Shown piece after piece: positions 11,100-23,355 of a DNA stretch of 64,000 nucleotides. Source of the stretch: Steromphala cineraria (taxonomy: Eukaryota > Mollusca > Gastropoda > Trochida > Trochidae); assembly GCA_916613615.1 (NCBI GenBank), contig OU744724.1:21624171-21688170 (forward strand). The letters run 5' to 3'. How positions within the stretch are numbered: the stretch's first letter is position 1; the number at the start of each line of letters is the position of its first letter. The notes below the pieces were generated by a model that saw only the letters and a program-made list of their open reading frames with translations, did no database searches and was not told the DNA's origin. The position numbers and the translations under genes are program-made.

Positions 11100-14000
11100 A
11101 AATCAATTTACAACTAACACCTGTAACAGGTAAATGTGTAATTAACGCGCAAGGTGGATATATTCCACGGTGGGTGTGACAAATTGCTAAACTTCCTCAA
11201 GTGTTTTGAAGATATAAAATCACGACCGCTTTGAAGACAGTGCTCTAAAACTGAGGTACCAATACCAGTCCATGATTTCCGCAGGTGTTTAAAACGTGAG
11301 GTTACACGACTTTATTCTTGCTGTATACCTGGCCGGCTGATAACGTGGTAGTTCCTGAGTTGTAAATCCTGCTCGTAAAGTTTACATGTTAGTCGCGGCA
11401 GAATTTCTGATGAAATTTGTGTTAGAGACTTCCCCGGAAGACAGTTACTGGATTAACTTTTCAGTGAAGTAGTTGTTTGTATACTAAATCAATCAACCTA
11501 ATTTTTTATCAAGCCAAGTGTGCCGTAGTATCGTTGCAATCTATGGAATCTCTACAGTTGTCATACAAGCGTGTTTTCTATCAATTAAATGTATATGATA
11601 AATAGTAAGGTATGTAATTGATTTTCGAAATGATATCTTAATTCATGAATGTATTTGGTATTTACTCTATGGTAAAATTTATAAATTATAAAAAATACAT
11701 ATCTATAACGTAAATGTAGTTTATTAGTCAATATTTTCTACATAATCTATAATTTATAAAGTGAAGTATACATGTACGTCCACTTGGTTCACTGTATGTA
11801 TAGATACCAAAACGTGTAGAAGAAGTTTAGAGAAAGTTTAGTTATCATATGAATATGAAAAAACATGGTAAAATTTAAACATAAAGATAATGAAAATTTA
11901 GACGCTCAAGAGTTAGATATTGGTATTAGGGGGGAAAATGTTAGTTGTTGATATCATTCTATAAATGATATTTCTGTACCGATTCAAGGAGGATACTATC
12001 CCAGATCATTTATCATTTTTAAAATTGCAGGAACAGAGATTATTCATGTCTTCAGAAATAAATTATCACACCTTTTAATGAATTGAAAACTTTGCAAAGA
12101 GGCATATGGTTTGACACATGAAGCATGTACATTTTTTAAATAAATTGGATTACTAAAATCATCCATTATAAATCATTGTTTATGAGGTATATTATAATCA
12201 TTGACGTCAATCGGTTAATGTATAGATTAAATCCTTTCTGAATGAAATATCAAACGGTAGTTTCAAATTCCAAAAGTTATACTGGAGGATTACTAAAACC
12301 ATCCATTGTAAATCATTATTCACAACATATCGCATAATGATTTCACGTCAGTCGCGTAATGTAGATTAAATCCTAACTGAATAAAAACTTAAATCGTAAA
12401 TTTAAAATCCAAATATTGAATCAAATATTCAAATTCAATTCTTTCCTGTTTGTATTGAAAGGGCATTCAACGTTCATCTAAAGCGACATTCAAGTATTTG
12501 GTTAATATATTTGCAAGTTGTTTATATTTTATTCGTAACGTTTTATGTCGACCTGTCAGTTGAAGCACTGAATGCAATTAACAAGGTAAGTCAGTATATA
12601 AACGGGAAGAGAGAGTCTTCTGGCTACTGACACCGTGTTTATTATTGATGGCTGACACTTACACAAAGGACTTCATTTCAATCGCCTTTTCACAGAGGTA
12701 CAAACGCCTGTACAAATCGCTCCATGATTTCGTTTTTGATTATTGCCACCTGTTGAAATTCAGTTATAGACATGTTTGATTTACAAGCTTTTACATATAC
12801 GGTTTCTAACGGGATATTGTGATGCATGTTTGGAATAACCCTAAATGTAAATACAAGACTAAAAGATATGAAAGCTCTTAAATGTTATGAATTGTCAGTG
12901 ACAAGTTTCAATAAACATTTCAGTGGATTTCAACATAGGATAAAGGAATCTTGTATTGATAATCTGCTACTTCAAAACGCTGTATGTTGTCTTAGTTCAT
13001 CGTTCTATTCGTCCGTGAATCCGTCCTTTTGTCCTGTCTTCAATTTGTTTTCATCAAATCTCCTCACACCGTTCTAGCAAACTCTTCAACAGTGCATGCC
13101 TCTTTGGGTGGCATCGTTATTCGTATTGGTCAGTGAAGTGACCACTGCATGTGGCCAGACGTACCGGTCAGTACTCCGGCCAGTGACAGCATGTTGCAGG
13201 ACGGTGTCATCCCAGCTTTGTTCCCTGTGCTAAATGGCACCAGGAGTCCATAGCTCACAAACAGGCGGCAGTATTTGTTGATGCAATGTTCTATTCGATT
13301 TAACACTTGAGTAATCTATATAACACTTCGCAACATGGTTTGATTCTGTGTAACAGGTTGAAGTCGCTATCAAGGTGTTGAAGTTCGGCTACTTCTGAAG
13401 ATAGACATCATTGATGTAAAGAGTTCTAAACAATAAAAATAAAGGATTCTGAGTTATATTGTCTATTGATTTCATCCATTGTTGATTTGGTACACTTAAA
13501 TATGATCTTTCAATAATAATTAATGGTGCATTATTTATCAATTACTCATTACTTTAAGTGTTGACTTTCCAGCTTGATAATTGGCATTGTCTATGTAAGA
13601 TATTTATTGGTTTTAGGTATCAGATTTGAAGTATTCGAAAAACAGATGGTAAAATTTCTTTTCAAATAATCCAGATAAATTCGAAGTAAAAATTCATATT
13701 CAAACAAAACAATTAATTCAACTGAGTGACGTGTTGATTCTTTGCCGAAGATTAAAAGTAACATATACTATCTAAAACGGCAAGTGCACATTATCTATCA
13801 AGAAACAAACCAACTTTAACACCGAAAGATGAAGAAATATACCTGTTTGTTACTTTCAAATGATATCACTGTATATCATGGGTGACATATCATTGACATA
13901 TCTTACTTGAAGACAGTGTGTTACTGATTAGGTGAGGCCTAATACATAGTTAAAGACTCCTTGCGAATAAAACATATTGATATTCTTTAATAAACTGTTT

Positions 14001-14880
14001 ACATAGCCCCTGATTTATGTTCCTAATTTTATGTTTAAAAAACATAATATGATTTAATATTACATGAATGGTATGTTTGAATGTGTCATAACTACAATGA
14101 AAAAAATCTGATTGAGATAGGACCCTAGGACAGTGTTCGTTATCAGCTTAATCCTATTCGATATGGTAATATACTGTCCAATGCTTGTCAGAGTTCATAA
14201 AGAATATGAGAACATACTAGTATACTATAACAAGACCAAAGGTTACATAAGAAATAACGTTAAATCATTACATCGCTACAATCGTCTCCAACAGGTCTCC
14301 TTATTTAAACCGATGATACCGACGCACGCGTTTGTTATATATTCAATTGATTTAATTAAAACTTTAATTAGGGAATGTAAAAAAAATTTTTTTTGCATTT
14401 CTAAGATTTTAGAAAACATCTGTCTTGATGATGTGATATATTAAGAAATAATGCTGTGATAAATTTCGTTCCACGAAAGTCCAAACTATGCCTAACGTGT
14501 AATATAAGAAAAGTCGTCATCCTATCAACTATTGAATTTTCATATGACATTTTATATTTTAATTATAGATAAGTTTGTATCGAATAAAATCGGTAATGAA
14601 TGTAAAACTAAAAAATCCATCAATCAAACGCATTATAATGGAAATGATACTTTAGTTCAAGAAAATGTCAACGACATAATTTAGCAGTTTTAGTTATCTT
14701 ATATAAACATTTATTTTGGTTATTGCTAAAAAACGAAAATTTGACATATAAAAATCTTTTGACTGGTTAATTCGACCATTGTTAGAACTGAGAATTGGGT
14801 TCCAGTGGGCAAAATTGCACAACAATTGTACGTAAGAATCAAAGTCCTGTCATGTAATATGAGCACTTAAAAACATAGAT
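11100..14880. other. AT-rich intergenic DNA
   Basis: Apart from a 140-bp duplication, nothing supports a gene. An open frame at 14133-14444 (103 codons) has no recognisable domain and strongly AT-driven composition. Confidence 0.5.
12147..12425 (+). repeat. Tandem duplication, 140-bp unit, two diverged copies
   Basis: GGATTACTAAAA(T/C)CATCCATT followed by GTAAATCATT, (T)TCACGTCAGTCG.GTAATGTA-type sequence and GATTAAATCCT..CTGAAT occurs at 12147 and again at 12287. Confidence 0.75.
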
Positions 14881-14952
14881 ATGTAACTTTATTATATGAT
14901 TGAAGGTGAGATACTCTGTTTTATCAGTGAAATAAACCCTCTATCTGGCTAC

Positions 14953-14977
14953 AGTGGCGATAACCTTTATCGTCACT
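14953..14977. repeat. Short hairpin, 11-bp arms
   Basis: AGTGGCGATAA (14953-14963) pairs with TTATCGTCACT (14967-14977) with one mismatch and a three-base loop. It is part of a palindrome cluster that continues to about 15217. Confidence 0.7.
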
Positions 14978-14982
14978 CTACA

Positions 14983-14996
14983 TGAGCGGCCGCTCA
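14983..14996. repeat. Perfect 14-bp palindrome TGAGCGGCCGCTCA
   Basis: A perfect self-complementary word with no loop, GC-rich in an AT-rich setting, between two larger hairpins. Confidence 0.8.
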
Positions 14997-15049
14997 ACAT
15001 GAAATTGGCCTTTTTTGACGTAATTAAAAGGATTTCATCCTATAATAAA

Positions 15050-15217
15050 TAGAATATCTGTCAATTCTTGACAAATACCATGTTTATCTCATCTCGTGAG
15101 GTAGAAAAGTTAAACATTTTCACTCGTGGCTGCGCCACTCGTGAAAATATATTTAACCTTTCTACTTCACTCGATGAGATAAACATGGTATTAGTCAAGA
15201 AAAGACAGATTTCCTCT
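15050..15217. mobile_element. Large foldback / MITE-like palindrome
   Basis: The core left arm is 15074-15129 (AATACCATGTTTATCTCATC to CACTCGTGG), the loop CTGCG is 15130-15134, and the right arm is 15135-15192. The arms are nearly perfect complements with small indels. Weaker pairing continues outward through TTCTTGAC / GTCAAGAA and ATCTGTC / GACAGAT to about 15050 and 15217. The frame at 15068-15280 is simply the translated hairpin. Such foldbacks usually are non-autonomous transposons; cruciform or hairpin-RNA roles are also possible. Confidence 0.75.
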
Positions 15218-15219
15218 AT

Positions 15220-17560
15220 GTATTTCCTTCAGAAAATTAAGTTATATCATATGATATCAATTTTATCAAGTTTAAGATAATGAACCAGGCAATTCAAATC
15301 ATTTCAAGCATGTGAACATTTATTTTCGACTTCATATTTCTACATCAATTAGAACACATCATAACAACTTTTAAGAAACATGAAATTTGGATATAGTTTA
15401 ATAGATTATGCATACAATATTTTATACGTTATGATATATTGATATACGGGGTGTGGGTAGTATATCATTTCATTTTTTTGGCAATTGATATTACTGTATG
15501 TTATTGAGTGTCATCGGAAGGTCAAAACAACCCATTTATAAACCCTATTAAACTTAGTCGTAGAAGAAACTATTGAAGTGAAATTTGCTGCTGGAAATTT
15601 AAGTGTGAACATCTTATATACTTACTTAGGGAAATGTAGTTGTGCTGCTTAACCAGAAATTGTACTTACGGTTAAAGAGACCCTTCTTTTGGTGTTAAAA
15701 AAGATTGAGTTTGTAAAGTTTTTTCACATTTCGTAAGATACCATGTTTTGCCTTAGAAAACTTGCTACAATACATGTATATTAAAAGGAAGTTCCCATGC
15801 TTACATTGATGTACAATCAGAAATATCAGAGTTAAACGTTATTATGCCATGTAATGAGTAGATGTCACACAGACTTTACAGCAGGCTGTATTCGAAATGA
15901 AATTGGATTTACATATACCTAGCTAAAAAGAGTTTTTATCAACTTTTTGTTCATTAGACTCTCTGTTATCGATAATTAAAAAGTTGAAACGGTTGAAACT
16001 TTCTTACGACATCAAAGATTATCTTTATCATTGCCCATTTACATACACAAAGCGTTTATATTTAGAAAGATTATGTTACTTTCTGTAGTTGTATATATAT
16101 GTACTTTAGGCCTGTGGTCTCTCATTATGGAAATAAACGTTTTGATATTATAGATTACCATACTTGACAGAATCAATCTTGCACAATATTGGAAAAAAAG
16201 ACTACTGAAAACAGTGATCATATCGTTTCTGCATTTTTTCTAAACACGAAGTACATTACTGACAGCATGAAATGAAATATACTCGGTTCCATGTTCTTCT
16301 GTAGTTTCAGTCGTAAAGGAATATTACCAATGTTAGTGTTTAGTAATCACTTTTATTAGTTCAACAATATGTTTTACAATATACCTGTGGATATAATCAT
16401 TTTAAACAATCATCGCAGTTTAAAGCATGTGCTTACAAAAGGTATTTTATAGATAACGTACCTTTATTTTTTATATTATAAACGATGAACCTTATATTCT
16501 GCACTTTATTTACAATATGTGTAATTCTCATATAGCTGAAATTATTTTTACATTTATTTACATATGATATATTGTCTAAAGCTCTTTAATGTAAATCTAG
16601 TCTCTAGTAACCCCTTTTGGGAGGCATTTGTACGTTAACGCTTTCAGTATTTTAACCCATGCTGTACAAATGGTGAGACTTTAATTAATTATATTCTATT
16701 GTTGTAATGTATTGTATTGTATGCAAACTAACTTCAATCATTGTCAGTTTTTGATTTCAAGCTCTCAAGTAATGCATCGAAAAAAATTGAATCTATCCCA
16801 TATCGAAGAAAACACATCTTTTTCTCGAAACATGGCAATATCGGTTGCAATTTGTAATAAAATGTATTTAACAATGTGTTTCTAGGATCGAAAAGGTTTA
16901 GAACGTATGATATGGTAGCTTTCATTGTAAAAAATTGTGCAATAAAATGCATTAAAAATACCTTAACAGTCCTATCTTCTTTATGTTTATATATTCAAGC
17001 GATTTTTATAAATGCCATTAACGTTCTTTCACGATTCATTTTTTTATAAGATATGATGATACAATGATACACTATCTCAACCAAAGAAACATTCACACTT
17101 TGAGAATATTTCTTTAGTCATGTTATTTATACAGGTGTGTTGAGTCTTGCATAGAACATTTATTATCCATATGTGCGTTTATTGTCGTGTTAATATGAGC
17201 TAATTGTATCTTTATACTCCCTTTATCCCTCTCAAAATGTGAATTATAACGGATTAACATTTATTTTAAAATGGTTTAATATAAGGGGAATAGAAACTTT
17301 TTCAACAATATCCAACATGTATATCTAATGATTCTGTTATGATAATGAATAAATGTTACATTGCCAAATATCTTACTTGATGTTGAAAATGAATAATATC
17401 TATAAAAATGTCAATTTTGACGTATATTTCACATATTCTTATCAGGACATATCACTGTAAGTACGAAAGTGTACGGTGTCAGAAACAACCAACGTTTGGT
17501 AACTGAAGAATAGCATTTTACAACATCATATATTTAACTGACAAATAATATCCGTTGAAT
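15220..17560. other. AT-rich intergenic DNA
   Basis: No repeat, ORF or motif cluster that I can support. Minus-strand frames at 16039-16221 and 16734-16952 show no recognisable features. Confidence 0.5.
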
Positions 17561-17579
17561 TTAAGAAAAGTTAATACAC

Positions 17580-17830
17580 GAATTACTGAACGTGGCATGC
17601 ATGCAAGTTCTTCGCTAATTTGCTGACAACGCAGTCCATATTGCTCGTGCTGCACGCATCTTGGCTGGTTGTTAATTGCAGGTGTATATTGCCCTGTATT
17701 TCACGCACCTGTCAAGTCGTAAATTTGTCTGGTATGTCACCGGCCAGGCCATGTGGTTGTTGTCTATCGCTGAAATTGACATGAAACACATGGCCGCTTC
17801 CATACGTCACATTGAAGGCTACACAAATTT
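17580..17830. promoter_or_regulatory. Candidate non-coding regulatory island
   Basis: A 250-base stretch of normal complexity in AT-rich surroundings, with GTTAATTGCAGGTG (homeodomain core next to an E-box, near 17672), CACCTGTCAAGT near 17707 and several GC-containing blocks. The 68-codon frame at 17676-17882 has no recognisable domain. Called only on composition and motif density. Confidence 0.3.
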
Positions 17831-19000
17831 TCATATTGACAACTATTTAATAATTTACTTTAAAGTGTTGACTTTTAAATAGATTGGTGTGAGAAAAAGA
17901 TACTCGTATTCCTTGTAAAGTCAGATTTCTTTTAACTTTCTTTTTTCTTTTTTTCTAGTTCATTAATACCTTTGTATACCAAATTATATTATACGAAATA
18001 TGGCTGAGAATGTCTTAATGTGAAACAAGTCCCTATTGAATAACGATAACAACAATAAGATGTTTTTGCTTTGAAATACCAAAAAACACATACTAATAAG
18101 AGAAGAAAAAAGAAATTTATGAATTTGATAAATGCATTATTAAAGTTTGAAAAGTTATCGCCCATTTCCAAACAACTATTCGATATTTTGTCATTGCTTC
18201 GTCGCAATTATCACGATGAACAATTTGTTTGAATAAACTTTGAGCTTTTTATGTTAAAACAAAATTTGTTTAAGTAACTTTAAGTAAATATGAAATTATA
18301 ACATTTTGAAATGAATTATTTGTGAATGTTGGGATTCATGAGTAATTAATTGATTAAAACAAAGGGTTAATTATAATAAGTGACTGTTTTGTTTTTCAAT
18401 GATTTTTCTTAACAATCAAGCAGTGAGAATATGCAATGCATAGACAACAAAGCTATTATAAGATTTCAATTGCTTAATATAAATTGTAATTGATACTTGA
18501 ATCTAGTTGTTAAGAAACGTTCAGAGACTTGGAAGGTCATTTCTATCTACATAGAGTGTACATGTATTGTTCATTACTTCTTCTTCCTAACGACGTTTCG
18601 TATTATACGGCAATTTTTTTATTATGTTCATAAATTTTATAATGTTTCAATTTATTTATCAATGATATACTTATAATGAGCCAAACATTAAAAAACCTGA
18701 TCAATCAATCATTTCGAATAGTTGCAGGTGAAACTATCATTTATAATATAACAGTTAATCAATTACAAACATTTACCCTAAAATGTTACGAAAGTCAAGA
18801 AAATGTTTTTCCTGACGCTTACAACCGTAATCGTCATTTATTTATGACATCATTATCTCCTGAAAAGGGATGTCAGTTTAATTTGGATTGGCAGACAATC
18901 GTCATTTCTTTCCGTAATTGTTTCCATAGAATTATATTTCAAATATGATGATTTAATGAAAAAAACATCAAACATTAAACAAGCAAAGGTGAGTGTCGGA
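17831..19000. other. AT-rich intergenic DNA
   Basis: Nothing recognisable. A 90-codon frame at 18676-18948 has no known motif. Confidence 0.45.
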
Positions 19001-19019
19001 CGGAAATATTTTTCTTTCG

Positions 19020-21320
19020 TGAATTAAAGTTAGTTTTATCTCTGCGGCCTAAGCAAACACCTGTTAGCTTTCAATTCATGTCATCAAACTTGCCACTGTA
19101 TGAAACAATGGGCCAAATGGACGCAATCAGTCCTAAAGACAATGTTGGTGTTTTAATCTCGGGATTAATTTCACCTAGGAAGAGTTGATTACTCGCAGTG
19201 CCCAGGTGCTTCCGAATTGATGATTGCTAATGGGTTTCAAGTAGATTACGTTTTTATAGCTCAGGATTAACGCGCCGTCGTCCCCCGCTTCTGCTTACGG
19301 GTAAGATTTGCTGTACTGCCGTAGTGGCCACATGGGCTATAGGCCTACGGGTGTGCCGCGGGGGATACATTTTTATGAACTCAACTTCATCATGTGTCAG
19401 GTATTTTCTTAAAGTAAACACAGCTTTCACGCTAGCATTGAGTTTTCTCCGTGAGTCGTCAAACAATGGTTTAATTGCTCGCTCCGAGTAGCGCCGGTCC
19501 CTGCCAGTGCCCCTCACAGAAAGGGTAAATCGCATTGAAAGAAACTTTTCACCTAGGATGCGAGCGTCAGTTTATATGTATCTATACCACACACCCCGAC
19601 TCCCTGTACCCGCACAGGTGTTTAATTGCAGGTGGAGGGAGCAGGGGGAATCGCTTAACCCCCACACATCCCGCAGAGTCGCTTAGTTGTAGGACGAAGA
19701 TTCAGGCGCTGCTTGATTCACCAGAGCTCTCATCCCCCGCCAGCTTCATCTACTGTAAAAAAGAGTTTAGTGGAATAAAAGCTGTCACATTTCGTATTGT
19801 GTCTTCTAGATTGTGAGCGGGGCCTTTATTTTGAGAGTTTCTTATGCTATAATCTGCCAGTGTGCGGCGGACGATGGCAACACTGTTCTTGTTTGCGCGA
19901 TGTGAAGAGGACACACAACCAGTCTCTCATTCAATGAGCGCCCCTCCCCCCTCGTTGGCCACAATACCGAAACTAAACAAGTCCCTTCTTAATGCTCTAT
20001 TCCAACAACAAATACGAGTCCGTACTTACTCTGTGTCGTTTGTTCCCTAAACATTCTCTGCTCCGCGCTGCTACCCCAGGAGGCAAATGCCTTTTAGAAT
20101 TTCTTAATGGAGAAAAGATTTCGTAAAAAGGCTCGAATTTCGTGCTCCCCACCTCCGATATACACAAAATATATTATGTACACATTTTATAGTTAAATAA
20201 CAGGCTCGCCACGGTATAATCGCTCTTATTATAAGTGTGCTATTGGCGAGAGAAAGGGAGCGGGATTCAACACTGGACTAACGAGCCCATCTCTATGTTC
20301 TCTGTGGTCGTCCTTAGCATATGTGAGGGGTAAGGTATAGTAGTGTTGCCCCTAATAACAGGGTATGTGGGTAGGGCCCTGTCGGAAAATTGGGTCTCCC
20401 CTTATCTTAATTGACTGATGTGGGAGTAAATATCCCTAATAAAAAACACAGTACGTCATATTGTGCGCAGTCAATTAAAATTCATTTGTAATAAAACCCA
20501 ATACCCCATACTGAACCCAATTAATTAAAACCTAATAGAACCCAATAGTTACAGTATTACAGGACAAATTCTATTTCTTCGTCAATCTGAGAAATATGCA
20601 ACTAGTTGGGTTCAACACCTTTATAACCCAGCGGTTTTCCGCTCTAAAGCTTTTCTATTCAGTCTGCAATCGGGTTGTTGTTTTTCCCTCCGATCTTTTC
20701 AAAAGCGAACCAATTTAGTGTGAAAGTCTTAGTCGCGCCTGCAGCGATAAAGAAATCTTGTTCAATGGCGCTCCACGGCGTTACAATAATTCGTCACAGC
20801 GCGCCGGCCTATACTGCCACACGTGCTGCAAACCAGCACTTCTAAGCAATCCCATTTCACGGCGTAAAGAAGGGTTTTGTCCTGGCAAGGTGGGGCCTTG
20901 ATTCCATCACGGCTTCTGTAAGCAACCCAGGAAAAATCTGTATATACGTTCCTGAGCTCTCAAACATGGGGCGAGAAGTGTTTGTCGAGTTTTGTTGGTC
21001 GGCCCTCTCTTGAGCTCTTCCTTTTACCATCTGTGCTTTTTGACAAAATATAAGTGATAATACGCGATTGTTGGCGGTATTAGCACACGAGGGTGATTAC
21101 TGTGAGGCGAGGTAGACTTGGGGAGACTTCTTGTGTGTATACCCGTCCCTCACCCATTCAGTCCTCTTCTACAATACCCAGCAAATGTGCACTTCTATAT
21201 CCTCCATGGGTAAAGTGTTTACTGGAGAGTTTATTCCAAGATTCCTCCATGTGTGTGTACACTCGAGAGTGTAGGAGCTAATGAGGCTACGTGCACACAC
21301 TTATACTCGGGGTTAATCGT
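19020..21320. promoter_or_regulatory. Low-repeat, higher-GC island 2-4 kb upstream of Nkx2.1
   Basis: GC content and sequence complexity rise clearly for about 2.3 kb. Seen: three ACCCAAT words (20496, 20515, 20540) around TTAATTAAAA, a CACGTG at 20820-20825, blocks such as GGGTCTCCCCTTATCTTAAT, and many CpGs. Several frames of 60-93 codons exist on both strands (19254-19535 minus, 19535-19816, 21093-21281), but none resembles a known protein and they overlap or conflict. The best reading is conserved-type regulatory DNA of the Nkx2.1 locus; an unrecognised non-coding exon is the alternative. Confidence 0.4.
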
Positions 21321-21364
21321 CACATCGTACCAGGCAAAACATCCTCATTGTATGCTGCAGAATA

Positions 21365-21520
21365 CATAATAATAATAATAATAATATAGTTTATTATTGT
21401 GTCATGTGCTACAGATTTACAGTCATTGGTTCACAAAAATGATGTACCAAAAAAAAACACCGGGCCTCACAGGGCCGAAATGACACCATAAAAAATATGA
21501 CATGTATAAAATTCGATTAT
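21365..21520 (+). mobile_element. Possible retroelement 3' tail, copy B, with (AAT)n
   Basis: An (AAT) run at about 21367-21386 is followed by TTTATTATTGTGTCA, a short A run and CGGGCCTCACAGGGCCGAAA near 21463, then ATGACACCATAAAA. The layout parallels copy A. The family was not recognised. Confidence 0.35.
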
Positions 21521-21539
21521 AAATAAAAGCAGTGACCAC

Positions 21540-21960
21540 ACATACCATACTTATATACACCTATCTCACATTTAATAGCACCCATACATGTACACACACT
21601 ATATATACATAAAAAATATTACATCCACACAAACATCGTTCTATACATCCACTCCCCACCTCCAACAACATACATAAACAGACACACCCAACTCGTATAT
21701 CCACATACATCAACCAACGTATTCATTCATACACTACAAATGCTGTCCACACGCATTCCTGTGCACATACACACCTAGTACACGCACCCACACACACACA
21801 CACACATACATACATACATACCAAGCTACATACCTACATACTTACATACATACCCAGCTACTTACATACAAGGATATATGCATATAGGCATACAATCATA
21901 CATACATGCATATGTTCCCACACGTGCATCTTCACAAACATACAACTGGCACATTGTCCA
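21540..21960 (+). repeat. CACA / TACATACA microsatellite-like tract
   Basis: C, A and T dominate this strand with runs of ACACAC (21790-21804), ACATACATACATAC and related words, imperfect throughout. Low-complexity DNA with no coding potential. Confidence 0.75.
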
Positions 21961-22619
21961 TGATACTTCTCTTATACGCTTCTACTCGATTTGATAAGAA
22001 GGGCAAACAGAAATTTATTGTTAAAGAAAAACTACAAATTATATTTTAATAGGAGTTGCAAGATTTTATGGATAGGTACTTCTTAAATGTAAAAAATACG
22101 ACGTTTTGGAAGGCATGTTTTCACCTTTTACAGAGTATATTTGACACTTGCTCACTAATATTTAAAACTTTAAAATATTTAAAACTTTTCTCTTTTACAC
22201 GTTAGGTATTGCATAAATAATTTGCAATGTCTTGATAGATCAACAAATGATTATGAGTAAACCATTCAATGCATTTTTCATAAAACTTTATTTTCGTCTA
22301 CTGTCTATTTTCAAACTTTTAAAACGTCTCTTTAAAAGCCTTTTTTTATTCAAACCTTCAATAGACATAATACATATTCTTCATTTAAGGAAAATAATTA
22401 TTTCAATTAAACCCCCCAAAAATACACTTAAATACAGGTGTAAAACGACTATCCCTCTATGCAAATGTTTTATTCTAACCTCTCTAAAATTACTACATTG
22501 AATAACACGACCACTGCCGATACACCAAAGATCTCACAAGATTTATCAAATGTTTTCATCCAAAGCCAGAGAAATCTTGGAGTAATCCCTTGTGCTATCG
22601 AAAATGATAAAGTCATTTT
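21961..22619. other. AT-rich DNA before the Nkx2.1 upstream region
   Basis: An 89-codon frame at 22232-22501 is Lys/Leu/Phe/Ile-rich, as expected from AT-rich non-coding DNA. Nothing else was seen. Confidence 0.5.
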
Positions 22620-23039
22620 AACGTTGACCTAGCGCGGTAGTTTGGTGTAGGAGCGTGATTCCTCTAACACTCTACCGGCCACCCAGTTAGACGGCGGATA
22701 GTTAATATACACATGCGGCTTTGCAAGCCGATAATGGATTAATGGACAAAAGTTTCATCGACTCCCAGTTCATTAAATAACCGTTCCCTGCCTGATTGAT
22801 ACGTTAAAGAGGCCAAATCCACGCCCCTTCGATTTCTAACACTTGTCTCATAATCGTTTCCTGACGAAGCCCCGCCCACTTTTCCATGCCGAAATGAAAA
22901 TTTCTGTACCATTTTGGATTTTTTTTGTTACTTGATTTTTTTATTCACATATAACTGTCATAAGAATTCATTCATTTTATTATTTATTTAATAAAATTCA
23001 TGATACATGATATATCGTTAATATCGATTTCTTGCTGAA
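22620..23039 (+). promoter_or_regulatory. Distal promoter / upstream regulatory stretch of Nkx2.1
   Basis: Higher-complexity sequence than the DNA to its left. It contains GGATTAATGG (homeodomain TAAT core) near 22735, CACGCCCC near 22820, CACTTG at 22840-22845 and CCCGCCC at 22871-22877. No ORF of interest. Called regulatory by position and motif content only. Confidence 0.4.
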
Positions 23040-23222
23040 ATCAGTTTGAGCTTTCTGTCGCTCAGTCAAGCATATCGCCAGTGACCAATCCAAATCTAAA
23101 GTGGGCGGAGCCTAAAGGTAAGACGCCTGCTGACTGGCTGGTTTGCGCGTGCGCAGTGATTGGGCCGGTCAGATTGGGATTTGACGGACGGTATAGAAAT
23201 CTTGAGAAGAGCTGATGTTGAA
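23040..23222 (+). promoter_or_regulatory. Nkx2.1: Nkx2.1 proximal promoter
   Basis: The 300 bases before the start codon contain a CCAAT box (23085-23089), a GC box GGGCGG (23103-23108), an NRF1-like palindrome TGCGCGTGCGCA (23144-23155), two inverted CCAAT boxes GATTGG (23158-23163 and 23172-23177) and a TATA-like TATAGAAA (23192-23199). A start of transcription near 23220 would follow from the TATA position. The motifs are seen; their use is inferred. Further out, GC/KLF-like boxes occur at 22821 and 22871 and a CACTTG (NK2-type core) at 22840-22845, which could allow autoregulation. Confidence 0.6.
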
Positions 23223-23310
23223 CAGTGCACCTCTTGAGTCGCCAAGTGTCTCAACATCGTTCAGTCCACTGTCAACAGTGTTCGGACAGTTGCGACTAGC
23301 TAGCGGGTAG
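23215..23310 (+). other. Possible upstream ORF (31 codons) at the promoter/leader boundary
   Basis: ATG at 23215 opens a 31-residue frame ending TAG at 23308-23310, 45 bases before the Nkx2.1 start. It could act as a translational uORF only if transcription begins before 23215. The TATA-like box at 23192 would put the start at about the same place, so its inclusion in the mRNA is uncertain. Confidence 0.3.
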
Positions 23311-23355
23311 AGAGAGAGACAGAGAGAGAGAGGGGCAGACAGACAGAGAGAGTCT
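23311..23355 (+). repeat. GA/GAGA-rich leader immediately before the Nkx2.1 start codon
   Basis: An almost pure AG/AGAC dinucleotide-type tract forms the last 45 bases of the 5' leader. In animals GAGA-type tracts near starts are linked to paused developmental promoters and low nucleosome occupancy. Here it may simply be a microsatellite in the 5' UTR. Confidence 0.6.

Noticed and set aside
19254..19816. Divergent pair of 93-codon frames at 19254-19535 (-) and 19535-19816 (+)
   Set aside because: No recognisable domain; long frames are expected in a stretch of higher GC. Kept only as part of a regulatory island.
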